A stretch of 64,000 bases of DNA from Bacteroidota bacterium (GTDB lineage Bacteria; Bacteroidota; Bacteroidia; AKYH767-A; 2013-40CM-41-45), in contig JADJFC010000016.1 in assembly GCA_016708785.1 (NCBI GenBank), positions 62,001 to 126,000 on the forward strand, written 5' to 3'. Position 1 is the stretch's first letter; the number at the start of each line of letters is the position of its first letter. A program made the position numbers and the translations under genes. The notes under the pieces were generated by a model. The model worked only from the letters and a program-made list of their open reading frames with translations, was not told where the DNA came from and did no database searches. Below, in pieces: positions 17,401 to 26,695 of this stretch.

Positions 17401-18492
17401 ATGCAAAAAATCAATAGAGCCCTATTTATACTTCTTCTGATTTATACTTTCTTGGGATGTGGAAAGAAACAGGAAAAAATTCAACCAACTGTTGAACCTA
17501 TCACTGAATCTGTTTATGCATCCGGTGTAATTAAGAGTAAAAATCAATATCAGGTTTATTCTACGGTCAATGGATTGTTAGAGGAAATTATTGTACAGGA
17601 AGGGGCGCTTGTAAAAAAGGGGCAACCTATACTTAGGCTTCTAAATGAATCGTCTAAATTAAATACTGCAAATGCAAAACTTGCAGCTGAATTGGCTGAT
17701 AAAAATATCAATGGTGATAAGCTGAATGAATTGAAAGCAAATATGGAATATGCTGCTACGAAAGTTAAAAATGATTCTGCATTGTATATGAGACAGAAAA
17801 ATTTGTACGGGCAACAGATTGGTACTTTAACTGAAATGGAGCAAAGGCAATTGGCATATGAAAATTCAATAACGAATTACAAAGCGGCTAAACTTAGATA
17901 TGAAGACGCAAAAACTAATGCAAGTTATTCTGCGCGTCAAGCAAAAAATAATCTTGAAATAAGTACATCTGTGCAAGGTGATTTTATAATCAGAAGTGAA
18001 ACAGATGGAAGACTCTATAGCATTCTGAAAGAAAAAGGAGAGCTGGTAAACTCACAAAGTCCTGTTGCGGTAATAGGAGATGCAAATGATTTTGAAATGG
18101 AACTTCAAGTCGATGAATATGATGTCACACGAATTAAAGCGGGACAAAAGATTCTACTAAATATGGATAGCTATAAGGGAGAGATCTTTGAGGGGCAAGT
18201 GCGAAGTATAGAAACAATAATGAATGAGCGTACCCGTACTTTTACTGTGAAAGCAGATTTCTCTACGAAGCCTGACGTTTTATTTCCTAACCTGACTGTA
18301 GAAGCGAATATTGTTATCCATACTAAGGACAAAGCATTAACAATACCTCGAAACTATTTGTTCGATGATCAATATGTGCTGAATGAAAAAGGCGAGAAGT
18401 TGAAAGTTGTTGTTGGTTTGAAAGATTATAATAAAGCAGAGATCATCAGTGGAATTTCTTCATCCGATTACATTTATCTTCCTGCAAAATGA
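17401..18492 (+). CDS. Periplasmic membrane-fusion (adaptor) lipoprotein
   Basis: This 363-residue HlyD/MacA-like adaptor has a lipoprotein signal ending in LLIYTFLGC, so it should be anchored by Cys20. The biotinyl-lipoyl-like half motifs are GVIKSKNQYQVYSTVNGLL and VQGDFIIRSETDGRLYSI. Between them lies a coiled-coil hairpin (about residues 85-180, rich in Lys, Glu, Asn and Ala). A beta-barrel follows (MELQVDEYDVTRIKAGQKIL). It overlaps the next gene by four bases and forms a three-gene operon with an FtsX-like permease and an ATPase. The arrangement matches MacAB/LolCDE-like machines for peptide, lipoprotein or drug export. The substrate is unknown. Confidence 0.9.
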   Translation: MQKINRALFILLLIYTFLGCGKKQEKIQPTVEPITESVYASGVIKSKNQYQVYSTVNGLLEEIIVQEGALVKKGQPILRLLNESSKLNTANAKLAAELADKNINGDKLNELKANMEYAATKVKNDSALYMRQKNLYGQQIGTLTEMEQRQLAYENSITNYKAAKLRYEDAKTNASYSARQAKNNLEISTSVQGDFIIRSETDGRLYSILKEKGELVNSQSPVAVIGDANDFEMELQVDEYDVTRIKAGQKILLNMDSYKGEIFEGQVRSIETIMNERTRTFTVKADFSTKPDVLFPNLTVEANIVIHTKDKALTIPRNYLFDDQYVLNEKGEKLKVVVGLKDYNKAEIISGISSSDYIYLPAK

Positions 18493-19748
18493 ATCTGAGA
18501 TTAATTGTAAGTATCGCCAAATCACTTTTACTTGCCAGGTTGAAACAGACTATTGTTGCAGCAGTTGGTGTAACTTTCAGTATTACCATGTTTGTGACAT
18601 TACTTGGATTTATGACCGGTTTGAATACGATGCTTGATAGTCTGATTCTAAATCGTACACCTCATGTTCGATTATTCAATGATATCAAGCCTTTAGAGGT
18701 TCAGCCGATTGATGCTTCCGGTAAATTTAAAGGTGCGTATAATTTTATCAGTTCGATAAAATCAGGTGCCGGTAGAAAAGAGATCTATAACAGCGGAGCA
18801 ATTATTCAAAGGATCAACGAAGATGACAGAGTCCTTGGACTTGCTCCTCGGATCAATGCTCCCGTTTTTTTTAATGATGGCGCAATTGAAATAACCGCCA
18901 GCATCAACGGTATTGATGTAGTAGAAGAAATGAGGTTGTTTCACTTCAATGAATATGTGACTACAGGTAACCCTATCGATCTAAAAAATGTATCTAATAG
19001 TATCGTCCTTGGAAAAGCGTTGGCAGAAAAACTGCTCGCAAACATTGGCGATGTGGTACAGCTGACAACGTCTCAAGGAGAACGGTTTCCATTAAAGGTT
19101 GTCGGATATTTTGAGTCCGGCTTGCTGGATTTTGATAAGACACAAGCCTACGCATCAATAGGTACAGTGCAAAAGTTATTAGGGAAAGATAAGAGTTATG
19201 TGACCGATTTGCAGGTGAAATTGAATGACATTTTACTGGCACCGGCTGTTGCTAAAGAATATGCGATACTTTTTCAGACAGATACTGAGGACATTCAGAC
19301 AGCCAATTCGCAATTTGAAACAGGAAGTCGTGTAAGGTCCATTATTTCATATACAGTTGGGATTACTTTACTTGTTGTGGCAGGTTTCGGCATTTATAAT
19401 ATTTTGAACATGATGATCTTTGAGAAAATGGAAACGATTGCCATTCTCAAAGCGACCGGATTTTCAGGCAATGATGTTAAACGGATATTTATGACAATAG
19501 CGATGACGATTGGTGTTGTCGGTGGATTGGCCGGACTGCTTTTCGGTTTTTTGTTGTCGAGTCTGATCGATCAGATTCCATTCAATACAGCAGCATTACC
19601 AACGATAACAACGTATCCGATCAATTACAATATTGCCTATTACATTATCGGTGTAACATTTGCATTGATCACAACTTATTTCGCGGGATTTTTTCCTGCA
19701 CGGAAAGCCGGCAAGGTTGATCCGGTAATAATTATCAGGGGGAAATAG
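18489..19748 (+). CDS. FtsX/MacB-like ABC transporter permease
   Basis: This 419-residue inner-membrane permease has one N-terminal transmembrane helix (LARLKQTIVAAVGVTFSITM), a large periplasmic domain of about 230 residues (MacB_PCD type) and three C-terminal helices. The last of these follow the FtsX signature YNILNMMIFEKMETIAILKA and end with FFPARKAGKVDPVIIIRGK, the classical xPAxxAxxxxPxxxLR-like end. Its start overlaps the stop of the adaptor gene (ATGA) and the ATPase begins two bases after its stop, so the three products are translationally coupled. The architecture implies mechanotransmission rather than classical solute transport. Confidence 0.92.
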   Translation: MNLRLIVSIAKSLLLARLKQTIVAAVGVTFSITMFVTLLGFMTGLNTMLDSLILNRTPHVRLFNDIKPLEVQPIDASGKFKGAYNFISSIKSGAGRKEIYNSGAIIQRINEDDRVLGLAPRINAPVFFNDGAIEITASINGIDVVEEMRLFHFNEYVTTGNPIDLKNVSNSIVLGKALAEKLLANIGDVVQLTTSQGERFPLKVVGYFESGLLDFDKTQAYASIGTVQKLLGKDKSYVTDLQVKLNDILLAPAVAKEYAILFQTDTEDIQTANSQFETGSRVRSIISYTVGITLLVVAGFGIYNILNMMIFEKMETIAILKATGFSGNDVKRIFMTIAMTIGVVGGLAGLLFGFLLSSLIDQIPFNTAALPTITTYPINYNIAYYIIGVTFALITTYFAGFFPARKAGKVDPVIIIRGK

Positions 19749-19749
19749 G

Positions 19750-20430
19750 ATGAGCGAAATAATTTTAGAATCCCGAAGTATCAATAAGAGTTTTCATGAT
19801 CCCGTAACAGTAAAGATTCTGAACGATATTAATTTCAAGGTCAACAAGGGAGAATTTGTTTCTGTAGTCGGTAAATCGGGTTGCGGAAAATCAACTTTGT
19901 TGTACATCCTCTCGACTATGGATACCGATTATGAAGGTGAATTACTGATTGACAATATTAAGATGACCGGTAAAACTGAAGCAGAACTCGCACATGTGCG
20001 AAACGAAAAGATCGGTTTCGTTTTTCAGTTTCATTATTTGTTGAACGAGTTTTCTGCTTTAAAGAATGTTATGTTGCCAGGATTAAAACTAGGGAAACAT
20101 TCAGAACAAGAGGTTGAGCACCGTGCAATGGAACTTATGAAAAAGCTGAGTATCGATAAGCTGGCATTGAAAGATGCCAATCAATTGTCAGGCGGAGAAA
20201 AGCAGCGGGTCGCAATAGCCAGAGCATTGATCAATGATCCCGACATTATCATGGGCGATGAGCCCACAGGGAACCTCGACAAAAAGAACAGCGAGATCGT
20301 TTTTGATATTTTAAAACAACTTACAATAGAATTCAAACAGACCATGCTTATCGTAACTCACGATCCGGAATTTGCTGGGAAGACGCAGCGGGTGATTGAG
20401 ATGGAGGATGGGAGGATTATTAGGCAGTGA
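19750..20430 (+). CDS. LolD/MacB-type ABC transporter ATPase
   Basis: This 226-residue nucleotide-binding subunit has Walker A VVGKSGCGKSTLLYIL, a Q-loop in GFVFQFHYLLNEFSA, the signature LSGGEKQRVAIARAL, Walker B IIMGDEPTGNLD and H-loop VTHDPEFA. FHYLLNEFSALKNVMLP is characteristic of the LolD/MacB/FtsE group that pairs with FtsX-type permeases. It completes the operon with the adaptor and permease. Downstream lies a convergent terminator region shared with atpC. Confidence 0.95.
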   Translation: MSEIILESRSINKSFHDPVTVKILNDINFKVNKGEFVSVVGKSGCGKSTLLYILSTMDTDYEGELLIDNIKMTGKTEAELAHVRNEKIGFVFQFHYLLNEFSALKNVMLPGLKLGKHSEQEVEHRAMELMKKLSIDKLALKDANQLSGGEKQRVAIARALINDPDIIMGDEPTGNLDKKNSEIVFDILKQLTIEFKQTMLIVTHDPEFAGKTQRVIEMEDGRIIRQ

Positions 20431-20469
20431 GTTTTTTTAAAGCAAATATTTTCACACAGAGAGCACAAA

Positions 20470-20524
20470 GAAAAAAAGGGAGAAAATAGAGAAGGGAGAG
20501 TGCTCTTTTTCTCCCTTTTTTTCT
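20470..20524. terminator. Convergent A/T-flanked hairpin after the ABC operon
   Basis: Arms GAAAAAAAGGGAGAAAA (20470-20486) and TTTTTCTCCCTTTTTTTT (from 20506) can pair around the core GGGAG/CTCCC and are followed by T on the plus strand and flanked by A, so termination from either side is possible. It lies 40 bases after the ATPase stop. Confidence 0.6.
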
Positions 20525-20540
20525 CTCTGCCCTCCGTGGT

Positions 20541-20574
20541 AAAAAAAGAAAGGCGACACTCTCGCATCGCCTTT
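20541..20574 (-). terminator. Rho-independent terminator after atpC
   Basis: On the minus strand the stem AAAGGCGA / TCGCCTTT with a ten-base loop is followed by TTTCTTTTTTT. It sits 23 bases after the atpC stop codon. Confidence 0.8.
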
Positions 20575-20596
20575 CCAAAAAATATTTGTAGTCCTC

Positions 20597-20836
20597 TTAA
20601 ACCGACTCAGCAAGAATAATGATCTTGTTATTCAGATTTTCAACCACACCACCTTTTACATCGAACGTTTTTACACCTTCTTTGTCTTTCACTTTTACTT
20701 TACCGTTCAGCAAAGTACTGATGATCGGTGCGTGATTGTTTAGCATTTCGAAACGACCTGTTGTTCCCGGAACGGAAACTGAACTTACTTCGCCTGAAAA
20801 TACTTTTTTATCGGGAGTGATGATCTCTAAATGCAT
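20597..20836 (-). CDS. atpC: F1F0 ATP synthase epsilon subunit
   Basis: This 79-residue protein equals the N-terminal beta-sandwich of the epsilon subunit (MHLEIITPDKKVFSGEVSSV, GRFEMLNNHAPIISTL, GGVVENLNNKIIILAES). The C-terminal two-helix regulatory domain found in E. coli epsilon is absent, as is common in Bacteroidota. The subunit links the F1 head to the c-ring. The gene starts six bases after atpD and is cotranscribed with it. The remaining ATP synthase genes are not nearby, which fits the split atp operon known in the phylum. Confidence 0.93.
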   Translation of the reverse strand: MHLEIITPDKKVFSGEVSSVSVPGTTGRFEMLNNHAPIISTLLNGKVKVKDKEGVKTFDVKGGVVENLNNKIIILAESV

Positions 20837-20842
20837 GTCTTA

Positions 20843-22351
20843 TTATTTTTGAGATTCAGCAAGGATTTTCTTTCCTTTTGCAATTGCGTCATCGATTGTA
20901 CCTACTAAGTTGAAAGCTGCTTCCGGATATTCATCCACTTCACCATTCATGATCATGTTGAAACCTTTGATCGTCTCTTCGATCGGAACGATAACACCTT
21001 TCAATCCTGTGAACTGCTCAGCTACGTTGAAAGGCTGAGAAAGGAAACGTTGAACACGACGTGCACGAGACACTGTCAATTTATCTTCGTCACTTAACTC
21101 GTCCATACCAAGGATGGCAATGATATCCTGAAGTTCTTTGTAACGTTGAAGAATGTTCTTCACACGTTGCGCAGTATTGTAATGCTCTTCACCAACAACA
21201 GCAGGCGAAAGGATACGTGATGTAGAATCTAATGGATCCACGGCAGGGTAGATACCCAACTCAGAGATCTTACGGTTCAATACCGTCGTTGCATCCAAAT
21301 GGGCAAACGTTGTAGCCGGAGCCGGATCAGTTAAGTCATCGGCAGGAACGTAAACGGCCTGAACCGAAGTAATAGAACCACGTTTAGTAGAAGTGATACG
21401 CTCTTGCATCAATCCCATTTCAGTTGCAAGCGTCGGTTGGTAACCTACGGCTGATGGCATACGACCAAGAAGGGCCGACACCTCAGAACCTGCCTGAGTG
21501 AAACGGAAGATATTGTCAATGAAGAAAAGGATGTCACGTCCGCCTGATTTCTCATCACCATCACGGAAGTATTCCGCTACTGTAAGACCAGATAAGGCAA
21601 CACGAGCACGAGCCCCAGGAGGCTCATTCATTTGTCCGAACACTAACGTCGCTTGTGATTTTGCAAGCTCAGCCATGTCTACTTTCGATAGATCCCATCC
21701 ACCGCTTTCCATTGAGTGCTTGAATTCATCACCGTAACGGATAACTCCTGATTCGATCATCTCACGAAGAAGGTCATTTCCTTCACGCGTACGCTCTCCA
21801 ACTCCTGCAAATACAGAAAGTCCTGCATAGCTTTTCGCGATATTGTTGATCAATTCCATGATCAATACGGTCTTACCTACACCGGCACCACCGAAAAGAC
21901 CAATTTTACCACCTTTTGAGTATGGTTCGATAAGGTCAATTACTTTGATACCTGTGAAAAGTACTTCCGCTTCCGTCGAAAGGTCTTCGAAACGAGGAGC
22001 CTGACGGTGAATTGGAACTGAAATTTGTTTTGAAACGGGGCCAATTCCATCGATGGCATCACCTGTTACGTTGAACAGACGACCTTTGATGATCTCTCCT
22101 GCCGGCATTTGGATAGGAGCGCCAAGACTACGGACATTCATTCCACGTGTTAAACCGTCTGTCGATTCCATTGAAATCGTACGGATGCGGTCTTCTCCGA
22201 TATGTTGCTGACATTCAAGGATTATGGGAGTGTTTCCCGGACGCTCGATTTCCAATGCGTCAAGGACATTCGGTAATACGCTACCTTCATCTTCGAAGCT
22301 AACGTCAATTACCGCTCCGATAATTTGGGTGATTTTTCCAATATTCGCCAT
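20843..22351 (-). CDS. atpD: F1F0 ATP synthase beta subunit
   Basis: This is the catalytic subunit of the F1 head, 502 residues. It has the P-loop GLFGGAGVGKTVLIMELI, the catalytic region GVGERTREGNDL, the family signature PAVDPLDSTSRIL and the DELSDEDKLTVSRARR helix of the DELSEED-type regulatory element. The length is normal and the frame is intact. An excellent -7 box on the minus strand (TACTTTTG, complement of 22392-22399) lies 41 bases upstream of the start. The 650-base divergent gap to murF holds an inverted-repeat element. Confidence 0.98.
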   Translation of the reverse strand: MANIGKITQIIGAVIDVSFEDEGSVLPNVLDALEIERPGNTPIILECQQHIGEDRIRTISMESTDGLTRGMNVRSLGAPIQMPAGEIIKGRLFNVTGDAIDGIGPVSKQISVPIHRQAPRFEDLSTEAEVLFTGIKVIDLIEPYSKGGKIGLFGGAGVGKTVLIMELINNIAKSYAGLSVFAGVGERTREGNDLLREMIESGVIRYGDEFKHSMESGGWDLSKVDMAELAKSQATLVFGQMNEPPGARARVALSGLTVAEYFRDGDEKSGGRDILFFIDNIFRFTQAGSEVSALLGRMPSAVGYQPTLATEMGLMQERITSTKRGSITSVQAVYVPADDLTDPAPATTFAHLDATTVLNRKISELGIYPAVDPLDSTSRILSPAVVGEEHYNTAQRVKNILQRYKELQDIIAILGMDELSDEDKLTVSRARRVQRFLSQPFNVAEQFTGLKGVIVPIEETIKGFNMIMNGEVDEYPEAAFNLVGTIDDAIAKGKKILAESQK

Positions 22352-22391
22352 GATGGTTTATATGTTTTTTATGGATTTTTAATTGAGAGCG

Positions 22392-22399
22392 CAAAAGTA
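22392..22399 (-). promoter_or_regulatory. Predicted -7 box of atpD-atpC
   Basis: TACTTTTG on the minus strand fits TAnnTTTG. No clear -33 TTTG is present at the usual distance, so support rests on the -7 box and its position 41 bases before the start codon. Confidence 0.4.
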
Positions 22400-22599
22400 G
22401 TTATTTTCTTCAATTCTAGCAGTGGTGTTGGTAAAATTTAGTGGGTATTTAGTCGTCAAAAATCGATGAATTTCGCAGGTTTTTGTTCAGAGTTCAAAGT
22501 TCAAGGTTTAAATTTGTTTAAGGATTAATGTTTAATGTAGGTTTACGGTTTGAGGCTCTTTCAATTTCAAATCATTTTCTTAGCATGGTTTAAGGGGTT

Positions 22600-22876
22600 G
22601 GATATACTAAACCGAAGGATTCAAGCACATACCCCTCGACCCCAGAGGGGTCACATATTGGTAGAAAAAATGCGGTCACACCAATTCCGACCCCGGAGGG
22701 GTCGTATGTGAATACGCGTATATTTACCTATGAAATTCAATGTTTTTTCAATTCAAACGAATGCGCATATCACATGCGACCCCTCCGGGGTCGATATCGC
22801 ACATCATCCATATTCTACCAACATTCGACCCCTCCGGGGTCGGGCTGTGGATGTTTGAAACCTTCGGTTTAATAAG
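22600..22876. repeat. Imperfect inverted-repeat element with four GACCCC-type palindromes
   Basis: Two arms of roughly 100-120 bases face each other around a centre near 22735. Both arms show, in the same order: TAAACCGAAGGnTTCAA, a palindrome (GACCCCnGAGGGGTC), ATnTTGGTAGAA, a second palindrome (GACCCCGGAGGGGTC) and ATGTGAnTA/nGCG. The palindromes lie at 22638-22652, about 22688-22704, about 22773-22789 and about 22826-22842. There is no open reading frame inside. It resembles a non-autonomous palindromic mobile repeat (MITE-like) placed in the divergent atpD/murF gap. The rest of the gap (22352-22599 and 22877-23004) holds only AT-rich, TTTAAAC-rich sequence. Confidence 0.8.
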
Positions 22877-23004
22877 CACTTTAAACACTTTAAACCAATA
22901 ATAAAACAATGATTTGAAATTGAATTATCCCTAAACCGAAAAACAACATTAAACTTTAAACAATTTTCTCCCCTCGACCCCCGACTAATTACTATTTTCG
23001 CCTC

Positions 23005-24300
23005 ATGCCTCAAATCGAAAAAATCTACCAACACTATTTATCGAATCCTGTTGTTTCAACTGACACTCGAGCAATTGCTCCGGGTTGTATTTTCTTTGCA
23101 TTAAAAGGTCCGTCATTCAACGGAAATGCTTTTGCAAAGCAGGCACTTGAAGCCGGAGCATCAATGGTTGTTGTTGATGAAACAGAATACAACATCGATG
23201 AACGATGCATTTTAGTAGATGATTCTTTGAAGACATTGCAACAATTAGCAGCCCATCATCGCTCGCAACTTAATTTTCCCTTTCTGGCTATCACCGGTTC
23301 CAATGGAAAAACGACAACCAAAGAATTGATTCGTAATGTGCTTGCGAAAAAATTCAATGTGCATGCTACGAAGGGGAATTTGAATAATCATATTGGTGTG
23401 CCGCTTACATTACTTTCAATTCCTGCGAAGACAAATTTTGCCGTGATAGAAATGGGAGCGAATCATCAGAAGGAAATTGAATTCTTATGTTCGATTGCAA
23501 TGCCTGATTACGGATTGATCACCAATGTAGGTAAAGCACATCTCGAAGGTTTCGGTGGATTTGAAGGCGTGAAAAAAGGGAAAGGCGAAATGTACGCTCA
23601 TTTGAATGGACAAGGTCGTACAGCTTTTGTGAATACGGATAATGAACACTTGAATAAAATGGTTGCTGAATATCGTCCGGAGAATGTTGTTTCCTACGGA
23701 ACGAATTCAAATGCATTTTGCAGAGGAGAACTGATCACATCCGAACCTACACTTAATCTTACCTGGAAATGCGAAAGTTCGTTCGGTGAAATTCAAACAC
23801 AAATGATAGGTGCATATAATTTTGAAAATATACTGAGCGCAATTTGTATCGGAAGTTATTTCAGAGTGAAGCCGGAAGATATGAATGAAGCCATTGCTGC
23901 ATATGCTCCCGATAACAGTCGTTCTCAGATCATTCATCAGGGTACGAATACAATTGTTCTCGATGCATACAACGCTAATCCAAGTAGTATGGAAGCTGCA
24001 CTTCGCAATTTTGAAAAAATGCAATCTGATTCGAAGATCATTTGTATTGGCGACATGGCTGAGTTAGGAGAAGAAAGTGCTGCCGAGCATAAACGCATCA
24101 TTGACCAATTGAAAAAAATGGACTACAAACTTTTGATCCTGGTTGGGAAAAATTTCGGTGCATATGCCAATGAAATAAAAAGCATACACTTTGAAAACTC
24201 AAATTTGGCAGCTGACTTTTTTAAAAAGAATCTTCCGGAAAATTCTTTGGTACTCATCAAGGGTTCAAGAAGTTCTAAAATGGAATTAATTATTAATTAG
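23005..24300 (+). CDS. murF: UDP-N-acetylmuramoyl-tripeptide--D-alanyl-D-alanine ligase
   Basis: This cytoplasmic Mur ligase adds D-Ala-D-Ala to the UDP-MurNAc-tripeptide, the last soluble step of peptidoglycan precursor synthesis. The 431-residue protein has the N-terminal substrate domain (STDTRAIAPGCIFFALKGPSF), the ATP-binding loop AITGSNGKTTTKELI, the central GNLNNHIGVPLTLL and MGANHQKEIE motifs, TNVGKAHLEGFGG, and the C-terminal LDAYNANPSSMEAAL and KGSRSSKME. A TATTTTCG box ends only four bases before the ATG, so the transcript may be nearly leaderless. It stands alone here, not in a dcw cluster, and its stop faces the Wzc-like gene with a four-base gap. Confidence 0.96.
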   Translation: MPQIEKIYQHYLSNPVVSTDTRAIAPGCIFFALKGPSFNGNAFAKQALEAGASMVVVDETEYNIDERCILVDDSLKTLQQLAAHHRSQLNFPFLAITGSNGKTTTKELIRNVLAKKFNVHATKGNLNNHIGVPLTLLSIPAKTNFAVIEMGANHQKEIEFLCSIAMPDYGLITNVGKAHLEGFGGFEGVKKGKGEMYAHLNGQGRTAFVNTDNEHLNKMVAEYRPENVVSYGTNSNAFCRGELITSEPTLNLTWKCESSFGEIQTQMIGAYNFENILSAICIGSYFRVKPEDMNEAIAAYAPDNSRSQIIHQGTNTIVLDAYNANPSSMEAALRNFEKMQSDSKIICIGDMAELGEESAAEHKRIIDQLKKMDYKLLILVGKNFGAYANEIKSIHFENSNLAADFFKKNLPENSLVLIKGSRSSKMELIIN

Positions 24301-24304
24301 AATA

Positions 24305-26689
24305 TCATTTTCTTTTTAAGAGTTTCGAAAGTGCACCCTTCGGTTTCGAATCCTCATCATAATACCCATAGCCGTGGTATCCATATCCCGAGCCATAACC
24401 ATAACCATATCCATAACGCTGGTGATTTCCTGCATCATTTAAAAGGATACAAAGATTTTTTACTTTGCCTGCAGTGTAATACGTGTTGATCGTTTTGATG
24501 TATTCTTTCTTCGAGTAATTTTCACGAAGAATGAAAATATTGATATCTGCCAGATTCATCAGCATCATTGCGTCACTGACAATTCCAACAGGTGGTGTAT
24601 CAATGATGATGTAATCGTACATCGTACGCAATTCATTCATCAGATTGACAGTCTCTTTTTTCGCAAGTAACTCGGCCGGATTTGGTGGGACAGGGCCTGC
24701 AGGAATAATGTCGAGTCCGGGGACATTCGTTTTGCAAATGACACTTGCTAATGTGCTCTTGCCAATTAGATAAGTACTAACGCCAATGTCATTACTCACG
24801 CCCAAGTCTTGAACAAGTTGCGGCTTACGTAAATCCATACCCACAATAACAACTTTATGGCTTTGCAGTGAAAGAACTGCGGCAAGATTCAGAGTGGAGA
24901 ACGATTTTCCTTCGCCACCGACACTTGAGGTGATCAGAACGATCTTGTGTTCGTCTGATAGTCCGAAGAACATTAAGTTGGCACGGATCGAACGGAAGGC
25001 TTCTGCAATAGAAGATTTTGGTTTTGTTGAAACGACTAAACGTTCACCTGAATTGTGATGACCAACAACTCCGATGATAGGTGTCTTTGTTAGCTTTTCA
25101 ATGTCCTCGCGATTACTAATTGTATTGCGAATGTATCCTTGGATAAGAACGATCAGCAATGGAACGATCAGAATCAGCATAAGTGTGATGATAGCGACTG
25201 CCTTGCGATTTGGTATCACAGGGATATCGTTCACAGTTGCCACATCGAGAACTTTGTTGTCACTAACAGCTGTTGCTTTTGCAATTCCTGTTTCTGCTTT
25301 TTTCTGTAACAGATAAACGTAGATGTTCTCGTTGACAGTGAAATTTCTTTGTATAGCTAATAATTCACGTTCAATATTTGGGATTTTACGGATGGAATTT
25401 TCGTAATCAGAGATCTGTCCGTTAATTCCCTTCAAACTATTTCTCGTCAGGTTGCGGAGGTTATTTATACTTTCTACCAACGATTTTTTTGTCTGGTCGA
25501 TCTGTTCATCGATTACTTTCAACGCAGGAGAAGCGGCACTTGATCCGTACGACAAACTCTTACGTTTATTTTGTAGCTCTTTTAGTTTAGCAATGAGTTC
25601 TACCAATGTCGGGTCCGGATTGCCAAGTGTAGAGGGTGCTAATGATTCAAGGTCGAGATTTGAGGTGATGTAATTGTAAAGGTAGTCGAGCGATTTAAGA
25701 TCGATCTCTGCTTTGATTCTTGTTTCGTCAACGGCAGTTACTCTTTCCAGATAAGCTTTCGATTCCTCACTTAGGTTGACTGTTCCTTTCTCTTCTTTGA
25801 ATTTCTGTAAGTCTAGCTCCGTTGCATTTAAAGTCTTACTGATTTCTTCTAATTGCTCATCAACGAACTTTAATGTAAGAGCAGCAACAGACGATTTATC
25901 TTTTATGTCGCGGTTAATGTAAACCTTGCCAAGTGTATTTAAAAAGTCAACAGCCCGGTCTTTGATCTTGTCCTGTACACTGATCGTTACGATCGTAGCG
26001 TCTTTGTTGATCGGTTCGATCTTCATCTTCTCATTATAATATGCGAGAAGCTTGTTCATTGAATTGATCACAAATGCATATTCACCGGATCTTGACTTAT
26101 CGAATGTCATTTCGTTTTTGGCAACCGTGATTGTAAAATTCGGGTCACGGATCTCTGCTCCGTAATTATGATTGCCGCTATAACTGTAATGAAAAGTTCT
26201 GTTGTCTGCATCCAGTTCAAGATGGAAAGTGTTTTCGTCGATAGGAGTGAGGTGAAATTCTTCGTCATAAATCCCGTCATTTACTCTTGTATAGGTTACT
26301 GAAAATGGCGCGTTCTTGTAAACCGGATAACTGAAAATGCTTGACTTGTCAAAGTAACTCACGCCTAGGTTCAATTCATTGATCGTTTCTTCAAGGACTG
26401 AGCGTGAGCGGAGAATTCCAATTTCTGTTGCAATATTCTTTGTGTTACCTAAAACATCGCCGGTAAGAATGTCTTCAATATTTTTAGAAGTATTCTTAGA
26501 ATCTTTAATTAATACACTTGAAGTGGCTTCAAAAACAGGAAGCGTAAATCGAGTATAGAGAAATGCACCTATTACGAAAATGATGAATGAAAAAATGAAG
26601 TAGTGCCATTTTTTTCGGATACTTCCAAAGAGCAGGCGAAGATCGATTTCGTCATCATTCACCCGTTGGTTTTCGGTATTCGTCCTCAT
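24305..26689 (-). CDS. Wzc-like polysaccharide co-polymerase / tyrosine autokinase (first copy)
   Basis: This 794-residue inner-membrane protein controls polysaccharide chain length and export. It has an N-terminal Wzz domain with a transmembrane helix near residue 35 and a second after the long periplasmic coiled coils (about residue 510). The cytoplasmic BY-kinase domain has Walker A SSVGGEGKSFSTLNLA, A' VVIVGMDLRKPQ and Walker B YIIIDTPPVG. The C-terminus carries a Tyr/Gly cluster (YGYGYGYGSGYGYHGYGYY), the expected autophosphorylation tail. The Wza-like gene lies just upstream (six-base gap), giving a conserved export pair. No sugar-transferase or polymerase genes accompany this copy, in contrast to the second pair at 53.8-57.0 kb. 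Confidence 0.95.
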   Translation of the reverse strand: MRTNTENQRVNDDEIDLRLLFGSIRKKWHYFIFSFIIFVIGAFLYTRFTLPVFEATSSVLIKDSKNTSKNIEDILTGDVLGNTKNIATEIGILRSRSVLEETINELNLGVSYFDKSSIFSYPVYKNAPFSVTYTRVNDGIYDEEFHLTPIDENTFHLELDADNRTFHYSYSGNHNYGAEIRDPNFTITVAKNEMTFDKSRSGEYAFVINSMNKLLAYYNEKMKIEPINKDATIVTISVQDKIKDRAVDFLNTLGKVYINRDIKDKSSVAALTLKFVDEQLEEISKTLNATELDLQKFKEEKGTVNLSEESKAYLERVTAVDETRIKAEIDLKSLDYLYNYITSNLDLESLAPSTLGNPDPTLVELIAKLKELQNKRKSLSYGSSAASPALKVIDEQIDQTKKSLVESINNLRNLTRNSLKGINGQISDYENSIRKIPNIERELLAIQRNFTVNENIYVYLLQKKAETGIAKATAVSDNKVLDVATVNDIPVIPNRKAVAIITLMLILIVPLLIVLIQGYIRNTISNREDIEKLTKTPIIGVVGHHNSGERLVVSTKPKSSIAEAFRSIRANLMFFGLSDEHKIVLITSSVGGEGKSFSTLNLAAVLSLQSHKVVIVGMDLRKPQLVQDLGVSNDIGVSTYLIGKSTLASVICKTNVPGLDIIPAGPVPPNPAELLAKKETVNLMNELRTMYDYIIIDTPPVGIVSDAMMLMNLADINIFILRENYSKKEYIKTINTYYTAGKVKNLCILLNDAGNHQRYGYGYGYGSGYGYHGYGYYDEDSKPKGALSKLLKRK

Positions 26690-26695
26690 TGAAAA

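Noticed and set aside
20358..20567. Minus-strand open frame after the ABC ATPase gene
   Set aside because: It overlaps the 3' end of the ATPase gene and the terminator hairpin, and has low-complexity Lys/Ser/Phe composition.
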